Positions 1 through 6,718 of a stretch of 11,921 bases of DNA are shown piece after piece (the first letter of the stretch is position 1; every line of letters starts with the position of its first letter). The stretch is taken from contig CAJUDC010000082.1 in the NCBI GenBank assembly GCA_910584955.1, positions 1-11,921 of the forward strand, in the 5' to 3' direction. The translations under genes were made by a program, and so were the position numbers. The notes below the pieces were generated by a model that had not been told where the DNA came from, made no database searches, and saw only the letters and a program-made list of their open reading frames with translations. The DNA comes from an uncultured Paraprevotella sp. (lineage in GTDB: Bacteria; Bacteroidota; Bacteroidia; Bacteroidales; Bacteroidaceae).

Positions 1-1
1 C

Positions 2-2395
2 ATCGCCCTATTTACATGGGGAATAGCACAAGCCGACTCTACCTTGCCTGCAGACACAGCCAAAACTATCAACCTGGAAGATGATATTGTAATAACCGCT
101 CCTAAAGAACATACTTCATTGCAACATCTCCCCGGTTCCGTATCCGCTTTCACCCCGCAGCAACTGGAACAGACACAAACCGCTTCACTGAAAGAATTGT
201 CGGCCTATGTGCCCAATTTTTTCATGCCCGACTACGGTTCTTCACTCACATCTGCCGTCTACATCCGAGGCATCGGTTCACGTATCAATACACCGACCGT
301 AGGACTTTACGTAGATAACGTGGCGTACGCCGACAAAAGCGCTTATGATATTAATTTCCTTGACATAGAACGCATCGAAATCCTACACGGACCACAGGGT
401 ACGTTATACGGGCGCAACACCATGGGCGGGCTGATACGAGTGTTCACCCGTAATCCATTCCGCCGACCGGGAACGGAAATCCGAGCAGGACTTTCCTCAC
501 ACGACTTAGGGCGGACGGTTTCGGTCTCGCATCACGGTAAAGTAACTCGGACCACAGCTTTCTCCCTAGGCGGTTTCTATCAAGGAAAGCGCGGACTGTA
601 CAAAAATATACTGTTTAACGAATATGCCGATGGAAAAGAGGCCGGAGGCGGACGCGGACGTCTAATGTGGATTCCGTCCGAACAATGGAAAATCGACTTC
701 TCGACCGACTATTCTTATACCGACGAGGGGGGATACGCCTACCGTTATCTGGGAGCAACGGAACCCCAAAACGAAATTTATTCCGCATACATCGGAAGTA
801 TCTTCGCCAACCGACGCAGTTATTATCGGCGCAGTCTGTTCAATAGCAGCCTGCATATCGGCTACACAAGTCGCACTTTCAACCTCTCCTCATTGACCGC
901 TTTCCAGCATTTGCGCGACAATATGACGCTCGACCAAGACTTTACCGGAAACGACCTTTTCGGGCTGACTCAAAAACAACGCAACCGGATATGGAGTGAG
1001 GAAATAACCGCTAAAAGTAAAGGCGATAACCGGCTGTGGGACTGGGTAAGCGGTATCTATGCCATGCATCAGAATCTGCACACGCAAAGTCCTGTTTCCC
1101 TAACAGAAACATTCATGCAGTCAACACTCAACGAAGCAAACACTTACATGAGGCAAATGAACATGAGTATCGGGATAAACCTGCGTCAATCCCCATTCGT
1201 AGCCGACGGCCGGTTTAAAACACCAGTTACTGACCTGGCTCTGTTTCACCAAAGTACATTCCATAATCTCTTTGGGCTGAAAGGACTGGAAGCCACCGTA
1301 GGATTGCGTATCGAGCACGAACGCATGAATCTAACATACGATTACGGCGGTACGCTACAATACGATCTGCATCTGCAAACCTTCTCGGAAACAGCATGGG
1401 ACGGCCTGTCAGACAAAACATACTTTAAAGGAGAAATGGCCAACCATTCTACTCAGGTTCTGCCCAAAATAACACTACGTTACCCTATCGGCGAAACGAA
1501 CAATTTGTATGCCTGCTGGAGCAAAGGATACCGAAGCGGAGGATATAATGTACAAATGTTCGGCGATCTGGTACAGGCGGATTTACGCTCCCGTATGTTG
1601 GACCGTGTGCGTCCGCAAATCGAAACTGTACTGAACAGCCCCGCACTGTCGCAAATGCCGGAACCGGTAAAGGCTTACGTCCTGACCAAACTGACTTATC
1701 CGAAAGGAAATGTTGCCGATACATATTATAAACCGGAGTACAGCTACAATTATGAAATCGGCGCACATCTGACACTATGGAACCAGAAACTGCAAATGAA
1801 CCTGGCCGCATTTTACATGGATATATACGATCAGCAAGTATCGGGATTTGTAAGCAGCGATCTGGGCCGGGCCATGAAAAATGCGGGGCGCGGACGGAGT
1901 TTCGGCACCGAAATAGCACTAAACGGCACCTTATGCCGGCAACGGATCCATTGGAACGCTTCTTACGGCTACACACACGCCACTTTCAGAAATTATCCCG
2001 TCATACAGACCGGAAACGGAATATCGGGAACCGATTACAAAGGCAACCGTGTGCCATTCGTACCGTCGCATCAAATGGCTGCCGGAGTCGTCTACACTCT
2101 GCCATTGCCTGCACTTCATTGGGCACAGACACTTCAGTTCGGTATTTCCGGTACCGGTGCAGGTAGCATCTATTGGAACGAAGAAAACAACTTGAAACAA
2201 TCGTTTTACGCGCTACTGAACGCACACGCCGGCCTGAATTTTGGCTTATTCCAAATTAATATCTGGGGGAAAAACCTGACAAACACGCGCTACGATACTT
2301 TTTGCTTTACCAGTAAAGCTTCCACTCGTGAATTGAAATTCGCTCAGCAAGGCCGCCCGTTTCAAATGGGAATAGATTTAAAAATACACTTTTAA
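2..2395 (+). CDS. TonB-dependent outer-membrane receptor, FyuA/BtuB-like, 5' partial
   Basis: Outer-membrane beta-barrel that imports a ligand (siderophore, cobalamin or similar) using energy from TonB. The frame is open from base 2, and its first residues (IALFTWGIAQA, then DSTL) are the end of a signal peptide with an AQA cleavage site. The gene therefore begins upstream, and the TTG at 44 is not its start. Numbering from that TTG codon: a TonB-box-like DDIVITA at 13-19; the plug at about 25-142, with LPGSVSAFTP, VYIRGIGSR and LYGRNTMGGLIRVFTR; then a barrel of some 640 residues ending in the terminal aromatic of DLKIHF. There is no N-terminal carboxypeptidase-like domain and no SusD partner in view, so it is of the simple siderophore/vitamin type rather than SusC. 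The ligand cannot be told from sequence. The family call is firm; the substrate is unknown. Confidence 0.93.
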   Translation: MALFTWGIAQADSTLPADTAKTINLEDDIVITAPKEHTSLQHLPGSVSAFTPQQLEQTQTASLKELSAYVPNFFMPDYGSSLTSAVYIRGIGSRINTPTVGLYVDNVAYADKSAYDINFLDIERIEILHGPQGTLYGRNTMGGLIRVFTRNPFRRPGTEIRAGLSSHDLGRTVSVSHHGKVTRTTAFSLGGFYQGKRGLYKNILFNEYADGKEAGGGRGRLMWIPSEQWKIDFSTDYSYTDEGGYAYRYLGATEPQNEIYSAYIGSIFANRRSYYRRSLFNSSLHIGYTSRTFNLSSLTAFQHLRDNMTLDQDFTGNDLFGLTQKQRNRIWSEEITAKSKGDNRLWDWVSGIYAMHQNLHTQSPVSLTETFMQSTLNEANTYMRQMNMSIGINLRQSPFVADGRFKTPVTDLALFHQSTFHNLFGLKGLEATVGLRIEHERMNLTYDYGGTLQYDLHLQTFSETAWDGLSDKTYFKGEMANHSTQVLPKITLRYPIGETNNLYACWSKGYRSGGYNVQMFGDLVQADLRSRMLDRVRPQIETVLNSPALSQMPEPVKAYVLTKLTYPKGNVADTYYKPEYSYNYEIGAHLTLWNQKLQMNLAAFYMDIYDQQVSGFVSSDLGRAMKNAGRGRSFGTEIALNGTLCRQRIHWNASYGYTHATFRNYPVIQTGNGISGTDYKGNRVPFVPSHQMAAGVVYTLPLPALHWAQTLQFGISGTGAGSIYWNEENNLKQSFYALLNAHAGLNFGLFQINIWGKNLTNTRYDTFCFTSKASTRELKFAQQGRPFQMGIDLKIHF

Positions 2396-2432
2396 ACAAC
2401 AGGGATAAAACAAATAACACAAAACGAGTATA

Positions 2433-2478
2433 AAATACCCCTATGACGCAGACCTTCGATCTCCGCATAGGGGTATTT
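2433..2478 (+). terminator. Strong hairpin terminator after the TonB receptor
   Basis: A perfect 13-bp stem pairs AAATACCCCTATG (2433-2445) with CATAGGGGTATTT (2466-2478). The 20-base loop can fold a little further (CG with CG, AGA with TCT). It lies 38 bases after the receptor stop codon. The right flank is moderately T-rich, and the left flank read on the other strand is also T-rich, so it could stop transcription in both directions between these convergent genes. Confidence 0.75.
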
Positions 2479-2526
2479 ATTAAGTAAAGTACAGGATATT
2501 ACCAAACGGCTGTTCCAGTAGAAAGA

Positions 2527-2607
2527 CTATACTTTCTCTTTTCCAACAGGCTCCTTATTTATATCACTATATAAAACAGAACCCGCTACATTTGATAACA
2601 AAGCCAT
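2527..2607 (-). CDS. Possible 26-residue small ORF beside the left repeat
   Basis: A minus-strand ATG at 2605-2607, two bases outside the left inverted repeat, opens 26 codons (beginning MALLSNVAGSV) and stops with TAG at 2527-2529. I do not recognise the product. It is worth recording only because a flipped promoter in the adjacent segment would read straight into it. No ribosome-binding site is evident, and an ORF this short in AT-rich DNA may well be chance. Confidence 0.12.
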   Translation of the reverse strand: MALLSNVAGSVLYSDINKEPVGKEKV

Positions 2608-2609
2608 AC

Positions 2610-2634
2610 ATCTCTTTGTAAGAGATAATACAAC
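2610..2634 (+). repeat. Left 25-bp inverted repeat
   Basis: It begins ATCTCTTTGTAAG and ends ATAATACAAC. It is identical over all 25 bases to the reverse complement of 2800-2824. It contains the dyad TCTCTT-TGT-AAGAGA. Its right half (from AAGAGATAATACAAC through CTATT, 2619-2638) is also repeated directly at 2818-2837. Confidence 0.9.
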
Positions 2635-2737
2635 CTATTCACAAAGGAAAGAAAAAATCTTGTCATCTGCAAATTTGCTCGTTTCTTTTTGCAATTTATG
2701 AAGAAAAAAGCCTAAAAAAATCGTCACATGTTCTCCC

Positions 2738-2769
2738 TTTTTGTTCGATTATGTCAACAGTATATTTTG
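2738..2769 (+). promoter_or_regulatory. Near-consensus promoter inside the candidate inverton
   Basis: TTTTTG at 2738-2743 fits the Bacteroidetes -33 box. TATATTTTG at 2761-2769 is one base off the -7 consensus TAnnTTTG, with a 17 to 19 base spacer depending on which TA is counted. A transcript would begin near 2775 and run right through the 2800-2832 hairpin, antisense to the gene ending at 2874. If the segment flipped, the promoter would point left instead. The match is imperfect, so this is tentative. Confidence 0.4.
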
Positions 2770-2799
2770 TAAACACTTATAAAATAATACTTTAACAAC

Positions 2800-2824
2800 G
2801 TTGTATTATCTCTTACAAAGAGAT
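2800..2824 (-). repeat. Right 25-bp inverted repeat
   Basis: Read on the minus strand it matches the left repeat perfectly. On this side the dyad is longer: the 15 bases 2800-2814 pair with 2818-2832 around an ACA loop, so this copy is an extended palindrome while the left copy is not. Confidence 0.9.
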
Positions 2825-2832
2825 AATACAAC
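2800..2832 (-). terminator. Hairpin likely ending the metA operon
   Basis: A 15-bp perfect stem (2800-2814 with 2818-2832) and a 3-base loop lie 42 bases past the stop codon of the minus-strand gene ending at 2874. Read on the minus strand it is followed by GTTGTTAAAGTATTATTTTA, which is T-rich but not a clean T run. The stem is AT-rich for a terminator and coincides with the right inverted repeat, so it may serve recombination, termination, or both. Confidence 0.4.
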
Positions 2833-2873
2833 CTATTTCCCTATATAAACTTTTGTATCAACCTGCTTTACAG

Positions 2874-3854
2874 TCATTCATTGAGCGCGCCACAATGGGG
2901 ACAACGGCCTTTCCGACGTATCTTTGCACCGCAACGACCGCATAAATAATCACAACGCGAATACATGTAATAACGCCACAAAGCTACCCCTGCATACAGC
3001 AACAAACATGGATAACCTACGTAATAAAGTGTAGCTATGGAAAAAAACAAATAGCACAACGTACACATCCCTAACAAAGCAAACAGATAGAGAAAAGCTT
3101 CCGACCACGAGAGTTGTTGCAACACATCTTCCGTAGCTGCTATAGCCAGAAGCAAGATCAACCAAACCAATGCTATAAAAGTCCCCAAGACAGGAGGCAA
3201 AGCGAACGGATTCAGCGTAGGATGAAAATAATATTCCACCCAGGTATCCGGTACAAAATGCTGTATACTGGCATAAAGCACCGCCGCACCCGACACACAC
3301 AAGCAAAGCAACAACGGATAACAACTGCCAATATCATCCAGATGTACCATACGAAAACGTTTACGCATCATACGACGAATCACATAGGCAACAGAGACCA
3401 CAGACAACAAACTGAGAAAATAAATCAAATGTTTGTTGCTGAACACATAAATAAAACGGGATATGGAATCATCGGGAACGACCGTCTTCAATAGATCCTG
3501 TTCATGCACCCATCCCATCGTATACTGGTCGCGCGCTACCTTTACCCAAACGGAATCCACCGAATCCTCGGGAATCACAGCAATATCGGCCACCACCAGA
3601 CGATCACGTTTGTAGACCGTCTTTACAGATGCCTGTTCGGGCGACGGCAGATTATGTAAAGGACGCTGTTCCTGCAAAAGCAGCGAATCGCCAATCACAT
3701 AGAAATTAAAATTATCGGTATAATGATGCGTAGCTGCAAAATCCAGGGAGTCGAGAGTGCTCTCGGTCAAATCCCATTGATCTTCATAACCGCCCCGCTG
3801 ATAATAGCAGGAAGTGAACAACAGAAGGACAAGCCCACCGAAAAAACGTTTCAT
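2874..3854 (-). CDS. Predicted lipoprotein with SH3-like domain, five membrane helices and C-terminal zinc ribbon
   Basis: I do not recognise a named family, but the layout is clear. The second in-frame ATG (3854) gives a neat lipoprotein signal, MKRFFGGLVLLLFTSC, so I prefer it. The ATG at 3872 would add six residues and overlap the upstream gene by 8 bases. Numbering from 3872: lipobox Cys22; an SH3b-like stretch at about 82-130 (VWVKVARDQYTMGWVHEQDLL); hydrophobic helices at about 147-165, 184-203, 224-247, 258-279 and 283-301; then C311xxC314 and C324xxC327, a zinc ribbon. The basic runs after helix 1 (RRMMRKRFR) and after helix 5 put both on the cytoplasmic side. The SH3-like part is then periplasmic and the zinc ribbon cytoplasmic. 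It is the last gene of the operon with metA and the U32 gene. Function unknown. Confidence 0.8.
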   Translation of the reverse strand: MKRFFGGLVLLLFTSCYYQRGGYEDQWDLTESTLDSLDFAATHHYTDNFNFYVIGDSLLLQEQRPLHNLPSPEQASVKTVYKRDRLVVADIAVIPEDSVDSVWVKVARDQYTMGWVHEQDLLKTVVPDDSISRFIYVFSNKHLIYFLSLLSVVSVAYVIRRMMRKRFRMVHLDDIGSCYPLLLCLCVSGAAVLYASIQHFVPDTWVEYYFHPTLNPFALPPVLGTFIALVWLILLLAIAATEDVLQQLSWSEAFLYLFALLGMCTLCYLFFSIATLYYVGYPCLLLYAGVALWRYYMYSRCDYLCGRCGAKIRRKGRCPHCGALNE

Positions 3855-3864
3855 TACAGTTTTG

Positions 3865-5721
3865 CTACTCATCGGCCACCACTTTCATCTGACAGTTCCG
3901 GCAGTCGAACACCAGACGGAAACGCCGACCGTCGGCGGCCACCAAATAATAAGGTTCCCGAAAAGGAGATTGTTCACGGTTCTGACGGGGACACCAGCCC
4001 ATCGTGTACCGCAGACAATGTTTGCAGAACATTAGAACAGCCCCCGAAGGCTCCCGACATTCCAACGCCGGCTCCACCGAGACGGCTCCCATACGCCGAT
4101 ACACCTCCTCTGCCTTCCGGTTCATCACATTGGCCAGATACGTCAGACGAGGATTCGTCCCTTCGGGAAGTTCCTTTATTTTTTTCTCTTGCAACCGGGT
4201 AAATTCCGTAGGCAAGTTCCGATAGGAATACGGGTAATTCACCCGTCTGGCTACCAGTAAGGATTCAATGAGCGTACGCCGCCATTCCGCCAGCAGCGAA
4301 GAAGGAATAAACCGTTCGCCCGACAAACGAAGTTCCACACCGGTGACAAGAAAAGGAGTGTTGCCCGTCTTCATCAACTGGCTCCTGATCCGATCCGCCT
4401 GGGAAGTGCGGGCTTCCTCATGCACGGATTCAAAAAAACGTGTTGCCCTTACTCCGTCTTCATCCGTCAAGGTCAGCACATAACCTGCCGGGACTTCCGC
4501 CAGACACCAGGATGCCTTCATTTTACGTTCGGCCGAAGGACGCGACAACATACGTTCAAAATCCTGATCGAAATTTCGGTACAACACCGTATGAGGTTTC
4601 ACGGCAGGCATATCGGTAAGATAAAGCCTGTTGTTCTCTCCCCTATTTATCCGAAATCCCTGCAACCGCCGCTGTTCATCAAAAAAACATAAGCCGTCAC
4701 CGTTGGCAAACCGGCTCACTCCCGAAACCACCAGACAATCCTTACGAACCTCTTTTACCGTGCCCACCCGCTCCCCTATCGACTTGGGAGTATCGGGCGA
4801 CAACACATCACGCGTACGTCCGTGCAGGTAATAACGGGTAAATCCCCGGTTAAAACTCTTTTCCACACAAGGTTCAAACAACAGACGTGCCTCTCCCGAC
4901 GAAGCGCGACGGAATTCCGGGCGACGTTTTAAAATCTCGTCCAAACGTCTGCGATAATATGCCGTTACGTTCTTCACATACGACACATCTTTAAGGCGTC
5001 CTTCTATCTTGAATGACGACACCCCGGCATCAAGCAATTCTTCCAGTTCGCCGGAACGGTTCATATCCTTAAGGGAAAGAAGATGGCGGCCTTGTTCAAT
5101 GACCCGTCCGTCGCTATCCACCATATCGAATTTCAAACGACAGAACTGCGCACATTCTCCCCGGTTGGCGCTTCGCCCGAAACAGTGCTGCGACACGTAG
5201 CACTGTCCGCTGAAACTTACACACAACGCCCCGTGAACAAAGACCTCCAACGGCACCGGACAAACCTGATGAATACGGTTTATTTCCTCAACCGACAACT
5301 CCCGGGCCAGCACAACCTGCTGAAAGCCCAGTCCGCTCAGCCAACCGACCTTTTCAAGAGTACGGTTATCCATCTGTGTACTGGCATGAAGGGGTATCGG
5401 CGGCAAGTCCATATCCAGCAAAGCCACATCCTGTACAATCAAAGCGTCCACCCCCACCCGGTACAGTTGCCAGATAAGCCGTTCCGTATCGACCAGCTCG
5501 TCATCCTTGAGAATGGTATTGACCGTAACATACACCCGCACACGAAACACATGGGCATACTCCACCAGACGGGCAATGTCTTCTACCGTATTGCCGGCCG
5601 AGCTGCGCGCTCCGAACCGGGAGGCTCCTATATAAACGGCATCGGCACCGTGGTTCACCGCTTCGATGCCGCACTCCAGATTGCGGGCCGGAGCCAGCAA
5701 TTCTATACTTCGCTGCTTCAT
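3865..5721 (-). CDS. Peptidase U32 family protein (RlhA/TrhP-like), probable RNA hydroxylation enzyme
   Basis: The protein has 618 residues, close to the length of the E. coli family member RlhA. U32 proteins were first named as collagenases, but the characterised E. coli members RlhA and TrhP are needed for hydroxycytidine in 23S rRNA or hydroxyuridine in tRNA. The N-terminal barrel starts ELLAPARNLECGIEAVNHGADAVYIG. The full U32 signature is present at 159-177 (ExFxxGALCxxxxGQCxxS). Cys167, Cys174, Cys190 and Cys194 are the probable iron-sulfur ligands. A C-terminal domain follows. The tail has further cysteines: C555, C566xxC569, C577, C607xxC610. The start at 5721 (MKQRSIELLAPARN) lies two bases after the metA stop, which suggests coupled translation; a longer frame to 5781 would lie inside metA. 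The family is certain. The RNA target is inferred, and a peptidase role is not excluded. Confidence 0.9.
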   Translation of the reverse strand: MKQRSIELLAPARNLECGIEAVNHGADAVYIGASRFGARSSAGNTVEDIARLVEYAHVFRVRVYVTVNTILKDDELVDTERLIWQLYRVGVDALIVQDVALLDMDLPPIPLHASTQMDNRTLEKVGWLSGLGFQQVVLARELSVEEINRIHQVCPVPLEVFVHGALCVSFSGQCYVSQHCFGRSANRGECAQFCRLKFDMVDSDGRVIEQGRHLLSLKDMNRSGELEELLDAGVSSFKIEGRLKDVSYVKNVTAYYRRRLDEILKRRPEFRRASSGEARLLFEPCVEKSFNRGFTRYYLHGRTRDVLSPDTPKSIGERVGTVKEVRKDCLVVSGVSRFANGDGLCFFDEQRRLQGFRINRGENNRLYLTDMPAVKPHTVLYRNFDQDFERMLSRPSAERKMKASWCLAEVPAGYVLTLTDEDGVRATRFFESVHEEARTSQADRIRSQLMKTGNTPFLVTGVELRLSGERFIPSSLLAEWRRTLIESLLVARRVNYPYSYRNLPTEFTRLQEKKIKELPEGTNPRLTYLANVMNRKAEEVYRRMGAVSVEPALECREPSGAVLMFCKHCLRYTMGWCPRQNREQSPFREPYYLVAADGRRFRLVFDCRNCQMKVVADE

Positions 5722-5723
5722 GT

Positions 5724-6641
5724 TCAATGAATCTCGTCCAGGTTGAAAGGCGTTTCTTGGTAAACGTAATAATTCAACCAATTAGAAAACAAAAGATTAC
5801 CATGAGCACGCCACGTCACCAACGGTCTCAGGCCGGGATCGTCGTTCAGATAGTAATTCTCAGGCATACCGATGGGAAGCCCTTTGCTCAGATCGCGTTT
5901 ATACTCCGTGTCAAGCGTATAGGGTGAATACTCCGAATGGCCCGTGATAAAAATCTCCCTGCCGCCGCGCGCCATCACCATACCGACCCCCGACTCCGGT
6001 GATTCGGCAATCAGGCGCAATTCGGGAACATTCAGAATATCTTCCCGTCTGAGTTCCGTATGCCGGCTGTGAGGCATATAAAATACATCATCAAATCCAC
6101 GGAAAATAGGTAGCTGGGGTTCCAGCGGATACTGCTTGAATATACCGAACATCTTTTTGTCCAGCGGATATTTGGGTATTCCGTAATGATAGTACAACCC
6201 GGCCTGCGCAGCCCAGCAAATGTACAAAGTGGAAGTGACATGTGTTCGCGCCCAACGGAAAATATCGGTAATCTCGTCCCAATACGTCACTTCCGAATAG
6301 TCCAAATGTTCTACCGGTGCACCGGTAATGATCATCCCGTCGAAACGTTCATCCCTCATCCGTTCAAAATCTTTGTAGAAAGCTTTCAGATGTTCTACGG
6401 GGGTGTTTTTCGAGGTATGTGCCTTCACTTTCATAAACGACACCTCCAGTTGCAACGGTGTGTTGGAAAGCAGACGGACCAAGTCCGTTTCCGTTGTGAT
6501 TTTCAAGGGCATAAGATTCAGAATGACAATCTTCAAAGGACGGATATCCTGCGCCGTAGCCCGGGTTTTGTCCATCACGAAAATATGCTCTTCCTTTAGC
6601 AAGTCAATAGCCGGAAGTTTGTCTGGTAACGTTAAGGGCAT
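5724..6641 (-). CDS. metA: Homoserine O-acyltransferase MetA, probably acetyl-CoA-specific
   Basis: First committed step of methionine synthesis: acylation of the homoserine hydroxyl in the cytoplasm. It has 305 residues and aligns by eye with E. coli MetA along its whole length (MPLTLPDKLPAIDLL, IRPLKIVILNLMP, TSTLYICWAAQA, NWLNYYVYQ). The catalytic nucleophile is Cys142; His235 and Glu237 (TGHSEY) complete the active site. Residue 111 is Glu (GAPVEH), where succinyl-specific E. coli MetA has Gly. In studied MetA enzymes Glu111 goes with acetyl-CoA use, so homoserine O-acetyltransferase is the likelier activity despite the usual 'succinyltransferase' label. I chose the start at 6641 because it matches the family N-terminus and lies about 40 bases below an exact -7 box; the longer frame to 6701 begins upstream of that promoter. 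First gene of the operon. Confidence 0.96.
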   Translation of the reverse strand: MPLTLPDKLPAIDLLKEEHIFVMDKTRATAQDIRPLKIVILNLMPLKITTETDLVRLLSNTPLQLEVSFMKVKAHTSKNTPVEHLKAFYKDFERMRDERFDGMIITGAPVEHLDYSEVTYWDEITDIFRWARTHVTSTLYICWAAQAGLYYHYGIPKYPLDKKMFGIFKQYPLEPQLPIFRGFDDVFYMPHSRHTELRREDILNVPELRLIAESPESGVGMVMARGGREIFITGHSEYSPYTLDTEYKRDLSKGLPIGMPENYYLNDDPGLRPLVTWRAHGNLLFSNWLNYYVYQETPFNLDEIH

Positions 6642-6682
6642 TGTATCGTTGTTTTTATTCGTTTCATCACCGCATCTTGTTG

Positions 6683-6718
6683 CAAAGGTAGTAAAAAACA
6701 AAGAAAATCATACAAAAA
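6683..6718 (-). promoter_or_regulatory. Promoter of the metA operon
   Basis: On the minus strand, TACCTTTG (6683-6690) matches the Bacteroidetes -7 consensus TAnnTTTG exactly. TTTTTG (6713-6718) is a -33 box, with a 22-base spacer that is slightly long. The start of transcription should fall near 6676, giving a leader of about 35 bases. That is too short for a SAM riboswitch. The -33 box is made from the tail of the upstream hairpin. Confidence 0.65.

Larger units (their letters stand above)
2610..2824. other. Candidate invertible DNA segment (inverton)
   Basis: Two perfect 25-bp inverted repeats (2610-2634 and 2800-2824) enclose 165 bp of AT-rich non-coding DNA (2635-2799). Each repeat contains a short dyad, TCTCTT - 3 bases - AAGAGA, whose central triplet is TGT at the left site and ACA at the right. 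The two sites are therefore in true inverted orientation. A near-consensus Bacteroidetes promoter inside points right. Promoter-bearing segments between inverted repeats of this size are the known architecture of phase-variable switches in Bacteroides, which are flipped by site-specific recombinases. No recombinase gene is present in the window, so one would have to act in trans. Alternatives are a small non-autonomous element or two copies of a terminator-like hairpin. The repeat itself is certain; inversion is inferred. Confidence 0.5.
2396..2873. other. AT-rich intergenic region between convergent genes
   Basis: These 478 bases hold the receptor terminator (2433-2478), the candidate inverton (2610-2824) and the hairpin at 2800-2832. 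Apart from a doubtful 26-codon ORF at 2527-2607, no coding sequence was seen. Neither neighbouring gene starts here, so a promoter in this region has no conventional target. Confidence 0.8.

Noticed and set aside
1485..1976. Minus-strand frame of 163 codons inside the TonB receptor
   Set aside because: It is fully contained in a clear receptor barrel on the other strand. Its Arg-, Cys- and Ser-rich translation is typical of an antisense frame.
2..2395. SusC-type polysaccharide receptor
   Set aside because: There is no N-terminal carboxypeptidase-like domain, the length is about 800 rather than 1000 or more residues, and no susD follows.
2610..2824. Miniature transposable element with terminal inverted repeats
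   Set aside because: Not excluded, but no target-site duplication is visible outside the repeats, and the internal dyad with an inverted central triplet fits a recombination site better.
5722..5781. N-terminal extension of the U32 gene into metA
   Set aside because: The 20 added codons overlap the conserved metA C-terminus in another frame. The ATG at 5721 immediately precedes the conserved ELLAPARN.
6641..6680. SAM riboswitch in the metA leader
   Set aside because: The predicted leader is only about 35 bases and shows no suitable stems, so it is too short for the known SAM classes.
6642..6701. N-terminal extension of metA to 6701
   Set aside because: It begins upstream of the exact -7 box at 6683-6690, and the added residues do not match the family. 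MPLTLPDKLPAIDLL at 6641 is the normal start.
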